Below, one piece after another: positions 22,144-29,785 of a DNA stretch of 49,620 nt (the first letter of the stretch is position 1; each line of letters opens with the position of its first letter). This DNA is from Alphaproteobacteria bacterium. Lineage in GTDB: Bacteria; Pseudomonadota; Alphaproteobacteria; UBA7985; JAUIBT01. The stretch is from assembly GCA_030428255.1 (NCBI GenBank), contig JAUIBT010000025.1, positions 1-49,620 on the forward strand, read 5' to 3'. The translations under genes were made by a program, and so were the position numbers. The notes under the pieces were generated by a model that was given only the letters and a program-made list of their open reading frames with translations, was not told the DNA's origin and did no database searches.

Positions 22144-24996
22144 ATGGTGGATCGGCGCAGTTTGCCCGGGGCTGATGGCTCGTTGGACCCGCAGGGTAGC
22201 AATCCTTTGCGCACGCTCAGTGAGGAACCGCAGAGCGTCGCCGAGCGTCAGCGTCAAGACGGACCCAGTCAGGCTGCGGTTAATCAGGGTCGGGTGAATG
22301 CGCCCGCGGGACCGGTGCGCAGCTCTGGCCCCAATCCCTATGGGCAGCAGAGACCAGCGCCAGCGAGTAGACCCCAGGCCCGCCCTGGCGCAAAGCAGCC
22401 ACAAAAGCCTGGACCAGGCCTGTTAGCGCGCGCCGCCGGGCTGTTTGGCGGGGCCAAGCCCGAGCCCAGCGGGCGACCTGCGGGGCCGGTTGTTCGCAAT
22501 CCGCAAGGCTCCGGCGGTCGCCTGGGGCCGGCGTCGTATCCCCAGCCCGACCAACAGCAGCAGGCTCGCCATGCCCAAGAGCAGCGCCAGCGGGCTGCCT
22601 GGGAACAAGAGCAGCGCCGCCGCGCTGAAGCCGCTCATCGTCAGCGTGAAGCGCAGGCGCGCCAGCAGCAGGCCCAGCAAGAGCACGCGCGCCAACAGCA
22701 AGCCCAGCAAGAGAAGGCTCGAATCGCTGAAGAACAGCGCCAACGTGTCGCGTGGGAGCAAGAGCAGGCCCGCCTTGCCGAAGAGCAGCGTCAGCGCGAG
22801 GCCTGGGAGCAAGAGCAGCGCCGCCGCGCCGAGCTCGCCCAACGCCAACAGGCCGAACACGCCCGGCAAGAGCAAATGCGCCGTGCCGAAGACCAGCGCC
22901 GCCGCGCGGCATGGGAACAAGAGCAGCGCCGCTTGGCCGAGGAGCAACACCAGCGCGCGGCCTGGGAGCAAGAACAGCGCCGTCGCGCCGAGCAGGCCCA
23001 GCAAGAGCACGCGCGCCAACAGCAAGCCCAGCAAGAGAAGGCCCGGCTGGTCCAGGCCCCACGTGGCGAGGGCCAGCAGCCCGCCCCAGAGCCGCCAGAC
23101 GGTAGTTCTGATGCATTGTCAGCCCCTCAAGCGCGCAAAGGGCGAGGGCGGTTTGCGGTGCCAAACCAAGCTTCGCGGCCTGCCGAGCGGCCTCAAGGGC
23201 CGATGGCCTCAGAAGTTCAAGGCGCAGCAGAACATGCAGCAGCAACCCAACCTGATTTGCAGGCCAACAAGCCGCCCAAATCCTCGTTGGACGCGGCCGA
23301 ACATAGGCCTGAGCACAGATCCAAGAAGGAGCCTGAGCACGCAAGCAAGGCTGAGGAACAGCCCGCTTTGAAAGCGCAGGCGTCCTTGGATGCGCAACAG
23401 CCAGATGAGCCGACCGCCGAGCGGTCACACATGCCGCGCCGTGGTCTTGCGGGGCTCTGGCCATTTGGGCGCAAGAAACCAGGCAAGCCAGGGCAGAGCG
23501 CTGACAGCGCTGCGAAGACCCGCCAAGTCGAGGCAGACACTCCAGACAAGCCGCAGGACACGACAGGCTCGGCGTCGAAGTCCAAGGCAGCAGCAGATCA
23601 GCGTGCCAGCTCAAAAGCCGGGCAGGAAACCCGTGATCCAGAGGCAGACGCCAAGGCCGCCGCGAGCGTGGCCGCCCAGTTGCAAGGCAGCCAATCGAAC
23701 GGCTCGCAGTTGCAAGGTCCGCGGACGCAAAGCGAGGGTGCACCGCCGCCGCTACCTGTTGCACCCGCGCCCGCGCCAGGCAGCACCAGCTCGGTTTCGC
23801 AGACTTACTCCGCTGGGCGCGATGCAGACAAGGTGAACGAGGCACGCGCTGAACCGGTAGCGCCGGGACAAGGCACGCCCGCTCAGGAGAAGGCCAATCA
23901 GGCGGAACACAGTCTGGCGGAACCCACTCGGGCGGAGCCCTCCCAGGCAGATATCATTCCACAGAAGCCAGAAGCCGCCAAGCCCGCTGCCGAAACTCCC
24001 AACTCGAACGAGTCCAAGGCGAGCCAGGAGGACAGGGCGCAAGCAGGACTGTCCAGGCCTGAATCGCCGACGCTGACGGCAGGCGCTCAGCCGAACACCG
24101 CTCACCCCGGCGCAAACCAGGGTGTAAATCCGGTGCCTGCGGCACCCAATCCAGCGCAAGCAGCGCCCGCAAGGCCGGCAACGGTAATCGACGCGCCGCG
24201 CCGCGCCAGCGCTGAGCCCGCGCGCCCGATGCGACGCTCCAACCTGCCGCCTTTGCCGCCCTTAGACCGCAAGTTCCCCGGTCTGGTGGCGCTCAATTTG
24301 CAAAAGTCATTCGGCAAGCGCAAAGTGCTGCACGACGTCAACATTGGCATTCGCCCCGGCGAGGTCGTGGGCCTGCTGGGGCCCAACGGCGCGGGCAAAA
24401 CCACCAGCTTTTACATCGTTTGCGGTCTGATCCAGGCCGACCAGGGCTATGTGGGCATCAATGCGCGCAACGTCAGCGCCATGCCCATGTATCGGCGCGC
24501 CAAGTACGGCCTGGGCTACCTGCCGCAAGAAGCATCGATTTTTCGCGGCCTAACGGTCGAGCAGAATATCATGGCCGCACTGGAGGTGGTGCAGCCAGAT
24601 CGCAGCAAACGCAAACAGCGCCTCGAAGAGCTGCTGGCGGAGTTCTCTATCACCCATCTGCGCGGCGTCAATGCCTTGGCGCTGTCGGGTGGTGAACGGC
24701 GGCGGACCGAGATCGCGCGCTCTTTGGCCAGCAACCCGCAGTACGTGCTGCTGGACGAGCCCTTTGCTGGCGTCGATCCGATCGCCGTGGGGGACATTCG
24801 CAACCTGGTGGGCCAGCTCAAACAGCGCGGCATCGGCGTTTTGATCACAGATCACAATGTGCGCGACACGCTGAACGTGGTGGACCGCGCCTATATTATC
24901 TATGACGGCCGCGTGCTGATGCAGGGCGAGCCCGCAGAGATCGTGCGCGATGAGCGTGTGCGTAAGGTCTATTTGGGCTCGGATTTCGAGCTTTAG
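22144..24996 (+). CDS. lptB: LptB ATPase with a ~700-residue low-complexity N-terminal extension
   Basis: 950 residues in one uninterrupted frame, starting 9 bp after lptA. Residues about 705-950 are a complete LptB, the ATPase of the LptB2FGC LPS exporter: Walker A GPNGAGKTT (746-754), signature LSGGE (847-851), Walker B YVLLDEP (867-873), switch H904. Ordinary LptB is about 240-300 residues. Residues 1-140 are Pro/Gly/Gln-rich; 141-305 are a Gln/Ala/Arg/Glu coiled coil with AWEQEQ five times; 306-700 are disordered, acidic and Ala/Ser/Pro/Lys-rich. Repeat copies differ mainly at third codon positions, so the extension appears to be translated. An internal ATG at 24229 (MRRSNLPPLPP) could give a short LptB but has no visible ribosome-binding site. 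Confidence 0.85.
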   Translation: MVDRRSLPGADGSLDPQGSNPLRTLSEEPQSVAERQRQDGPSQAAVNQGRVNAPAGPVRSSGPNPYGQQRPAPASRPQARPGAKQPQKPGPGLLARAAGLFGGAKPEPSGRPAGPVVRNPQGSGGRLGPASYPQPDQQQQARHAQEQRQRAAWEQEQRRRAEAAHRQREAQARQQQAQQEHARQQQAQQEKARIAEEQRQRVAWEQEQARLAEEQRQREAWEQEQRRRAELAQRQQAEHARQEQMRRAEDQRRRAAWEQEQRRLAEEQHQRAAWEQEQRRRAEQAQQEHARQQQAQQEKARLVQAPRGEGQQPAPEPPDGSSDALSAPQARKGRGRFAVPNQASRPAERPQGPMASEVQGAAEHAAATQPDLQANKPPKSSLDAAEHRPEHRSKKEPEHASKAEEQPALKAQASLDAQQPDEPTAERSHMPRRGLAGLWPFGRKKPGKPGQSADSAAKTRQVEADTPDKPQDTTGSASKSKAAADQRASSKAGQETRDPEADAKAAASVAAQLQGSQSNGSQLQGPRTQSEGAPPPLPVAPAPAPGSTSSVSQTYSAGRDADKVNEARAEPVAPGQGTPAQEKANQAEHSLAEPTRAEPSQADIIPQKPEAAKPAAETPNSNESKASQEDRAQAGLSRPESPTLTAGAQPNTAHPGANQGVNPVPAAPNPAQAAPARPATVIDAPRRASAEPARPMRRSNLPPLPPLDRKFPGLVALNLQKSFGKRKVLHDVNIGIRPGEVVGLLGPNGAGKTTSFYIVCGLIQADQGYVGINARNVSAMPMYRRAKYGLGYLPQEASIFRGLTVEQNIMAALEVVQPDRSKRKQRLEELLAEFSITHLRGVNALALSGGERRRTEIARSLASNPQYVLLDEPFAGVDPIAVGDIRNLVGQLKQRGIGVLITDHNVRDTLNVVDRAYIIYDGRVLMQGEPAEIVRDERVRKVYLGSDFEL
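22566..23056 (+). repeat. Coiled-coil-encoding repeats within the lptB extension
   Basis: Degenerate repeats of about 17 and 11 codons, rich in CAG/CAA, GAG/GAA, GCC/GCG and CGC/CGT. AWEQEQ-encoding copies occur near 22599, 22749, 22800, 22908 and 22959. A near-identical stretch of about 45 bp, encoding QQEHARQQQAQQEKAR, is found at about 22675-22720 and again at 22997-23045, indicating segmental duplication. Synonymous differences between copies show constraint on the protein. Confidence 0.75.
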
Positions 24997-25168
24997 AGGC
25001 CCCTCAACCACCCTGCAATCGTGCCGCAGCCACCCGGCAGCCGGGCTGCGGCAGAGCGGCTCTTTTCCGCGCCCAGCAGACGCGCTATGTCATTGGCATG
25101 CAAGTTTCCTGCCAAGTATCTGCCTCCATGTCCGTCATCTCTGCGTGCCACCCGTCAAGGAGGCCTGC

Positions 25169-26806
25169 ATGGGCCTAGCGCCAAGCGTCCAACTCACGCT
25201 GAAGCAGCAGCAGAGCCTGGTCATGACCCCGCAATTGCAGCAGGCCATCAAGATGCTGCAATTGAGTCGGGTGGATCTGGCCAATCTTGTTGACGAGGCC
25301 TTGGCCAGCAATCCGCTGTTGGAGCGCGCCGAGCCCGGCTCCGAGCCCCCAAGCGATACTGCACTGCTGGGCAAGGACGGGGTTATGACCCGACTGAGCC
25401 ACAGCCAAGACCCCAAGCCGCTGCAAGATCAAGGGGCCGCAGAACAGGTCCACACGCCCGCCGAATCCGAGGCGAGCGTGCTGAACGCTGAGCGCGGCGG
25501 CGAGGAAGCGCCGATCTACCCCTTGGACTGGCGCGAGGAGCAGCGTTTGGAGGAGGGGCAGTCGACCCGCACTCTGGCAGACCCAGAGCAGACCAGTACG
25601 CAAGCCTTCGAAGTTTTGGGTGCGGGCGGCTTTGAAGATCGCGGGCGCCCGCTTGATTTCGCCGAGCCGCGACCCAGCATGCAGGCCCACGTCAGCCGCG
25701 CGCTGCCGCTCATGTTTGACGATCCGCACGAGCGCAAGATTGCCGAGCACCTCTGCCTCTATCTGAGCCCGGCGGGCTACCTGGAAATCGAGACCGAAGC
25801 GCTGGCCGAGCAATTGGGGGTGGATGCCGACGACCTGGAACGCATCATCGTGACCTTGCAGGACATAGAGCCCGCAGGCCTGTTTGCCCGCAGCCTTGCC
25901 GAATGCCTGCGCTTGCAGTTGCAAGATCGCGGGTTGATGACGCCCTTGCTGGGACGCCTGCTGTTGCAACTTGAACCGCTGATGGCCATGGCCCCCGATG
26001 CGGCCGCCAAGGCCTTAGACTGCGAGCCTGAGACCTTTAGGACCGCGCTGGCAAGTTTGCGCCGCTTAGACCCCAAGCCAGGGGCCAGGTTTGAGGCTGG
26101 CGAAGATGGGGTGTTGGAGGCCGATATTATCCTGAGGCCTGCGAACGCTGGCGACTGGCTGATCGAACTCAACACCAGCAATCTGCCGCGCTTGCTGATC
26201 AATCACCGGTTCGTGCACCAGCAATCGCGCCAGGCCAACAGCCAGGAAGGCAACGCTGCACAGAAGGCCTTCTTGGCGGGTGAAAAATCACGGGTGGAAC
26301 AGACCTATATTCGCGAGCAATGGCAGTCGGCCAACTGGCTCATTTCCGCTCTTGAGCAGCGCGCGACCACCTTGTTGCGCGTCGCTGCTGCCCTGGTTGA
26401 ACAGCAGGCGGCTTTCTTCGAACACGGTCTGTATGCGCTGCGACCACTCAGTCAACGGCTTTTGGCGGAACGCCTAGACCTTCACGAAAGTACCATCTCC
26501 AGGGTGTGTGCGAACAAATATATTTCAACGCCGCGCGGCACCTTTGAACTAAAATTTTTCTTTTCTTCAAGCGTGGGCGGCGACGGCGATCAAGATGACG
26601 GTCAGTCCGCCAAGGCAGTGCAGGCGCACATCAAGCACATCATCGAGCAAGAGGACCGCAAGAAGCCCCTATCTGACGATAAGATCGTGCAAATCCTCAA
26701 GGCGCAGAAAATTGGTCTAGCCCGCCGAACCGTGACCAAGTATCGCGAAGCGCTAGGATTCGCCTCCTCGGTACAACGTAAACGCCAATATGCAAGCCAG
26801 AGCTAG
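25169..26806 (+). CDS. rpoN: RNA polymerase sigma-54 factor RpoN
   Basis: 545 residues from ATG 25169, with AGGAGG 5 bp upstream (25158-25163). An N-terminal Gln-rich activator region (LTLKQQQSLVMTPQLQQAIK) is followed by an acidic variable region (60-190), the core-binding domain, a helix-turn-helix (LDLHESTISRVCANKYI) and the RpoN box ARRTVTKYRE (518-527; canonical ARRTVAKYRE). It directs core polymerase to -24/-12 promoters with enhancer-binding ATPases, typically for nitrogen, motility or carbon-stress genes. Slightly longer than usual because of the variable region. Followed by hpf and ptsN as in most proteobacteria. Confidence 0.97.
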   Translation: MGLAPSVQLTLKQQQSLVMTPQLQQAIKMLQLSRVDLANLVDEALASNPLLERAEPGSEPPSDTALLGKDGVMTRLSHSQDPKPLQDQGAAEQVHTPAESEASVLNAERGGEEAPIYPLDWREEQRLEEGQSTRTLADPEQTSTQAFEVLGAGGFEDRGRPLDFAEPRPSMQAHVSRALPLMFDDPHERKIAEHLCLYLSPAGYLEIETEALAEQLGVDADDLERIIVTLQDIEPAGLFARSLAECLRLQLQDRGLMTPLLGRLLLQLEPLMAMAPDAAAKALDCEPETFRTALASLRRLDPKPGARFEAGEDGVLEADIILRPANAGDWLIELNTSNLPRLLINHRFVHQQSRQANSQEGNAAQKAFLAGEKSRVEQTYIREQWQSANWLISALEQRATTLLRVAAALVEQQAAFFEHGLYALRPLSQRLLAERLDLHESTISRVCANKYISTPRGTFELKFFFSSSVGGDGDQDDGQSAKAVQAHIKHIIEQEDRKKPLSDDKIVQILKAQKIGLARRTVTKYREALGFASSVQRKRQYASQS

Positions 26807-26904
26807 CCGAGTCGCGCTTCTTTTTCTGCCTCGCGATCTGACAATCTGCTGATTTGGGACGCTTTGCCCTTGTCGGCCCGCCGGATAAGACCCACAGTCT
26901 AAGT

Positions 26905-26944
26905 GGGAGCCAATGAACGAGCTTTCACTCGCCGGTTCGCTCCC
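26905..26944 (+). promoter_or_regulatory. Imperfect hairpin in the hpf leader
   Basis: GGGAGC (26905-26910) pairs with GCTCCC (26939-26944), with further pairing GAAC/GTTC and GAG/CTC inside. It ends 24 bp before the hpf ATG, just upstream of AAAGGAG, so it could affect translation initiation or mRNA stability. No T tract follows. Confidence 0.4.
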
Positions 26945-26968
26945 GGATTACAACCAAAGGAGTGCAAT

Positions 26969-27529
26969 ATGAACATCTCGGCTAAAGGCTTACACGTCGA
27001 ACTCAGTGACGCCTTTAAGGAGCGCTTCTCAACTGGTCTAGAGACCATTTTGACCAAGTATTTCGGCCACGCGGAACATGCAGATCTGATCCTGTCCAAA
27101 CGGCAGGGCAACTTCATGACAGAAATCCACATACGCATCGGCCATGATTTGAATTTCGCAGCCTCAGGGGTTGCGCGAAATGCCTACCAAAGCCTTGATG
27201 TTGCACTAAAAGCCCTGGGTAAACAATTGCGGCGAAACAAGCGGCGCTTGCGAGAGGACCATCCGCAGGCTTTGGAAGAAACCGGCGCGGTGGCTGATAT
27301 TGATGACGATCACCTTGATCACGACGAAGAGACAACCAGCGCCGCAGCGCCGCTCGTGGTGTCTGAAAACCTGAAGGATTTGCCCGTTATCTCGGTAGGT
27401 GAGGCAAGCATACTGTTGGAAGAGCAACTTTCGGGTTTCATCCACTTCATTGATAAGTCAACTGACAAGCTGGCGATCCTTTATCGCCGCGAGGACGGCA
27501 ATCACGGGTGGATCGAGCAACTCGCTTAG
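26969..27529 (+). CDS. hpf: Ribosome hibernation-promoting factor, long form
   Basis: 186 residues from ATG 26969 with AAAGGAG upstream. The N-terminal S30AE/RaiA domain (1-100: MNISAKGLHVELSDAFKERF..., HADLILSKRQGNFMTEIHIR) is followed by an Asp/Glu/His-rich linker and the C-terminal dimerisation domain (about 128-186: VVSENLKDLPVISVGEASIL..., FIHFIDKSTDKLAILYRRED, HGWIEQLA). Long HPF dimerises ribosomes into 100S particles in stationary phase. The position between rpoN and ptsN is conserved. Confidence 0.95.
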   Translation: MNISAKGLHVELSDAFKERFSTGLETILTKYFGHAEHADLILSKRQGNFMTEIHIRIGHDLNFAASGVARNAYQSLDVALKALGKQLRRNKRRLREDHPQALEETGAVADIDDDHLDHDEETTSAAAPLVVSENLKDLPVISVGEASILLEEQLSGFIHFIDKSTDKLAILYRREDGNHGWIEQLA

Positions 27530-27970
27530 AATGAGGGTAAAATAAGGCTTGCATTTGCAAAAATCTTTGCACATTCATGTCCCCGATCGCGCGTCGAGCT
27601 GGCCTCGGCGCGCAGGCCCCATAACGGGCCGCCCGCTTGACATAGCGTCATTGGGCTGTTGGTCGCTTAGCCGGTGTCTTCGAACAACGAAGATTGGCCG
27701 CAAGTATCAACCCCCTCCACCCAAGACCGGGTTGGAGGACCCTAGTCGCAACAACATGGAGCCCCGTGTAGACCCGTCAAACCTTGTGGTTCCGCCGCCG
27801 GAAACGGTGGCGTTTGTGTCTCAATCAGGTGTGATTTTGCTTGAGCATCCCCTTACATCCCGGAGCTTCTACATGCCTAGCATAGGCGCTAGGGGCCAGG
27901 GTGATGAGGGCAAGCGCTGAAGCGGCTGAACTTGGCACAACCAAAGGATATGCGTAGGCACGGAAACCCT
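27530..27970. other. 441-bp region between hpf and ptsN
   Basis: No convincing gene. An ORF at 27549-27920 (123 codons) has no recognisable domain, no ribosome-binding site and composition atypical of a protein, so I do not call it. A TTGACA at 27637-27642 lacks a matching -10. A short perfect hairpin GCCTA-GCA-TAGGC lies at 27875-27887. The gap is longer than usual for an hpf-ptsN pair and may carry a ptsN promoter or a small RNA. Confidence 0.4.
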
Positions 27971-28468
27971 ATGGAACTTAATTCGCTACTAACGCTCGAC
28001 GCTATATCTTTGACTTGCGATGCTGAAAGCATGAAGCAGGCGATTTGCTGTGTCGCGCGCCATGCCTCCAGCCGCTATGGCTTGGATCGCAACGATGTCA
28101 TCGAAGCGTTGCTTGAGCGCGAAAAACTCGGTTCAACTGGCATTGGCGAGGGCATTGCCTTGCCGCACGCCCTGGTGCCTGGCCTGACAGAAAAGGCCCT
28201 GGTCCTTTTGCGGCTGAGCCAACCCGTCGACTTTGACGCCGTGGACGATCAACCGGTGGACCTTGTTTGTGCGCTGCTGGTGCCCGAAGCGGGCTGCCAA
28301 GACCATAAGAAGTGCTTGGCTAAGCTGGCGCGTGTGCTGCGTGACCCCCAAGTTAGCGCTCGTGTGCGTAAAGCAGGCAGCAAAGAGGCCGTGTTGGCGG
28401 CGCTGACAAAAGGCCAATCCGCCCCGAGCCATAATGGTGGCAGCAACCCGACCAGCGCCGCCGCATAA
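27971..28468 (+). CDS. ptsN: PTS IIA-like nitrogen regulatory protein PtsN
   Basis: 165 residues from ATG 27971 (MELNSLLTLDAISLTCDAES); an ATG at 27950 is possible but its ribosome-binding site is too close. It is an EIIA-type fold with phosphorylatable H66 in GIALPHALVPGL, preceded by REKLGSTGIGEG. It is the terminal phosphoacceptor of the nitrogen PTS, regulating potassium transport, stringent response and other processes by protein contacts. A Ser/Gly/Asn tail of about 15 residues extends beyond the domain. Convergent with the VOC gene. Confidence 0.93.
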   Translation: MELNSLLTLDAISLTCDAESMKQAICCVARHASSRYGLDRNDVIEALLEREKLGSTGIGEGIALPHALVPGLTEKALVLLRLSQPVDFDAVDDQPVDLVCALLVPEAGCQDHKKCLAKLARVLRDPQVSARVRKAGSKEAVLAALTKGQSAPSHNGGSNPTSAAA

Positions 28469-28557
28469 AGCAGTGGGGCGTGGCGCAGCGCCATGCCCCT
28501 TGCTGTCTCGCGCGTTGGGCTTGCCCGCAAACCCAATCTTATACGCGTTGCTCCGTT

Positions 28558-28597
28558 CGATGCTCGGTGCGATGCGCCGCGCGATGCTCGGTGCAAT
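28558..28597. repeat. 16-bp direct repeat CGATGCTCGGTGC(G/A)AT
   Basis: Copies at 28558-28573 and 28582-28597, 15 of 16 bases identical, in the convergent gap between ptsN and the VOC gene. No function inferred. Confidence 0.6.
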
Positions 28598-28608
28598 CGC
28601 GGCTTGCC

Positions 28609-29130
28609 CTAAGCAGCCGTAGCTTCTGGCTCCTGGCTCGACAACAGGTCTTGCAGGTCCAGGGGAGCGGTGTACATGTCCAAACTGCCGTCGGCAGCCC
28701 GAGGCCAGACCGCTTCGGGTTTGTCCCAATACAGCTCGACGCCATTGCCGTCCGGGTCGCGTAGGTAGAGCGCCTCGCTGACGCCGTGATCGCTGGCACC
28801 GTCTAGAGGCCAGCCCGCATCGCGCAACCGAACCAAGGCGTCCGCTAGAGCAGACCGTTCGGGGTAGAGCAATGCCAGATGGAATAGTCCGGTGTGGTGG
28901 CTGGCTGGTGGTTGACCGCCTTTGGATTGCCAAGTGTTGAGGCCGATGTGGTGGTGATAATCTCCGGCAGCAACAAAGGCGGCATCTGGACCTAGACGGT
29001 CCTTCAACTCGAATCCCAGCACGCCGCAATAGAAATCGAGCGAACGCTGGATGTCAGCTACCTTCAGGTGGACATGTCCAATGCGCGTTTTGGGGTGAAT
29101 GGGGCGAGGGGATTTGGCTGTCGTGGCCAT
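28609..29130 (-). CDS. VOC-family dioxygenase, CatE-like
   Basis: 173 residues from ATG 29130 with AAAGGAGG upstream. Vicinal-oxygen-chelate fold: GHVHLKVADIQRSLDFYCGVLGF opens the first module (metal-ligand His), HTGLFHLALLYPERSALADA the next, and the closing block GASDHGVSEALYLRDPDGNGVELYWD carries the metal-ligand Glu. This layout matches Bacillus CatE/YfiE, a catechol 2,3-dioxygenase induced by catechol and quinone stress. The DoxX gene lies 70 bp upstream on the same strand, as CatD does with CatE. The exact substrate is inferred from family. Confidence 0.85.
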   Translation of the reverse strand: MATTAKSPRPIHPKTRIGHVHLKVADIQRSLDFYCGVLGFELKDRLGPDAAFVAAGDYHHHIGLNTWQSKGGQPPASHHTGLFHLALLYPERSALADALVRLRDAGWPLDGASDHGVSEALYLRDPDGNGVELYWDKPEAVWPRAADGSLDMYTAPLDLQDLLSSQEPEATAA

Positions 29131-29200
29131 GTTGGCCTCCTTTATCTGGTACCAAGTTGGGAGCAGGCGAGCGCCCAAAGGGGCGCTCGCAGCATGTGCC

Positions 29201-29647
29201 TCAGGCGGCTTTGGTCAGGCCCGCGTTTTTCAGAGCACTTTCGATGAAGCTGGGGCGCCATGCAAGCGCGCCGTCGCCCAACAGAGCCTGTACGACAAGA
29301 GCCAGGCTCCAGAACGCGGGGAATTCCCAGCCGCCGCCGGTGCCAGAGAAGACCCAGCCGTTGCCCAAGTGCTGCAAGGTCGCGCCCAGCAAGACGGGCA
29401 GGGCAATCAGCGAGACCCAGCGGCTGTAGAAGCCCAGGATCAGGGCGATGCCGCCCAAAATTTCAACGGCGATCACGAGGTAGGCCAAAAAGCCCGGGTA
29501 GCCGATGGATTGGAAAAAACCGACCGTGCCCGGAATGCCGAAGGTCATGACCTTCAACAAAAGGCCGTGGGCCAACAGCATGATGCCCATGGAGACGCGC
29601 AGCAGCAGCGCGGCAAGGGCGGTGGGATTGTTGAGGGTGCGTGACAT
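29201..29647 (-). CDS. DoxX-family membrane protein, CatD-like
   Basis: 148 residues from MSRTLNNPTALAALLLR, with AGAGGAC upstream. Four hydrophobic helices form the DoxX fold (LRVSMGIMLLAHGLLLKVMTF; YPGFLAYLVIAVEILGGIAL; VSLIALPVLLGATL; FWSLALVVQALLG). DoxX proteins in the inner membrane are associated with thiol and quinone redox stress, and the Bacillus relative CatD is paired with the dioxygenase CatE. The same pairing occurs here. It is transcribed away from the LysR gene, across an AT-rich shared promoter region. Confidence 0.85.
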   Translation of the reverse strand: MSRTLNNPTALAALLLRVSMGIMLLAHGLLLKVMTFGIPGTVGFFQSIGYPGFLAYLVIAVEILGGIALILGFYSRWVSLIALPVLLGATLQHLGNGWVFSGTGGGWEFPAFWSLALVVQALLGDGALAWRPSFIESALKNAGLTKAA

Positions 29648-29723
29648 AAGGGTGTCCTCTTTTCGTCTGCGTGTTTGAATTCCGTGCCGAGCCAACCTCG
29701 GCCTTGTCTGCATATTATTTATG

Positions 29724-29774
29724 ACTATGATTAAGACAATCGGCCTTGTGAGAATATGAATTATAACCATGAGT
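29724..29774. promoter_or_regulatory. AT-rich divergent promoter with an imperfect inverted repeat
   Basis: ACTATGATTA (29724-29733) and TAACCATGAGT (29764-29774) form an imperfect inverted repeat in the gap between the DoxX and LysR genes. The region is conspicuously AT-rich compared with its surroundings. A LysR-type operator is the natural reading but is not proven; the LysR start lies 12 bp downstream. Confidence 0.4.
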
Positions 29775-29785
29775 AATGAATTCGC

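Noticed and set aside
22280-23845. 521-codon open frame on the minus strand opposite the lptB extension
   Set aside because: It mirrors a stop-poor CAG/GCC-rich repeat; the plus-strand lptB frame shows third-position synonymous change and a logical operon position.
26861-26876. Possible sigma-54 promoter upstream of hpf (TTGGGACGCTTTGC)
   Set aside because: The GG-to-GC spacing is too short for a -24/-12 promoter and the core differs from TGGCAC.
27549-27920. 123-codon ORF between hpf and ptsN
   Set aside because: No ribosome-binding site, no recognisable domain, composition not protein-like.
28133-29029. 298-codon minus-strand ORF
   Set aside because: It overlaps ptsN and the VOC gene in other frames, is Arg-rich and has no domain; it is a shadow in GC-rich DNA.
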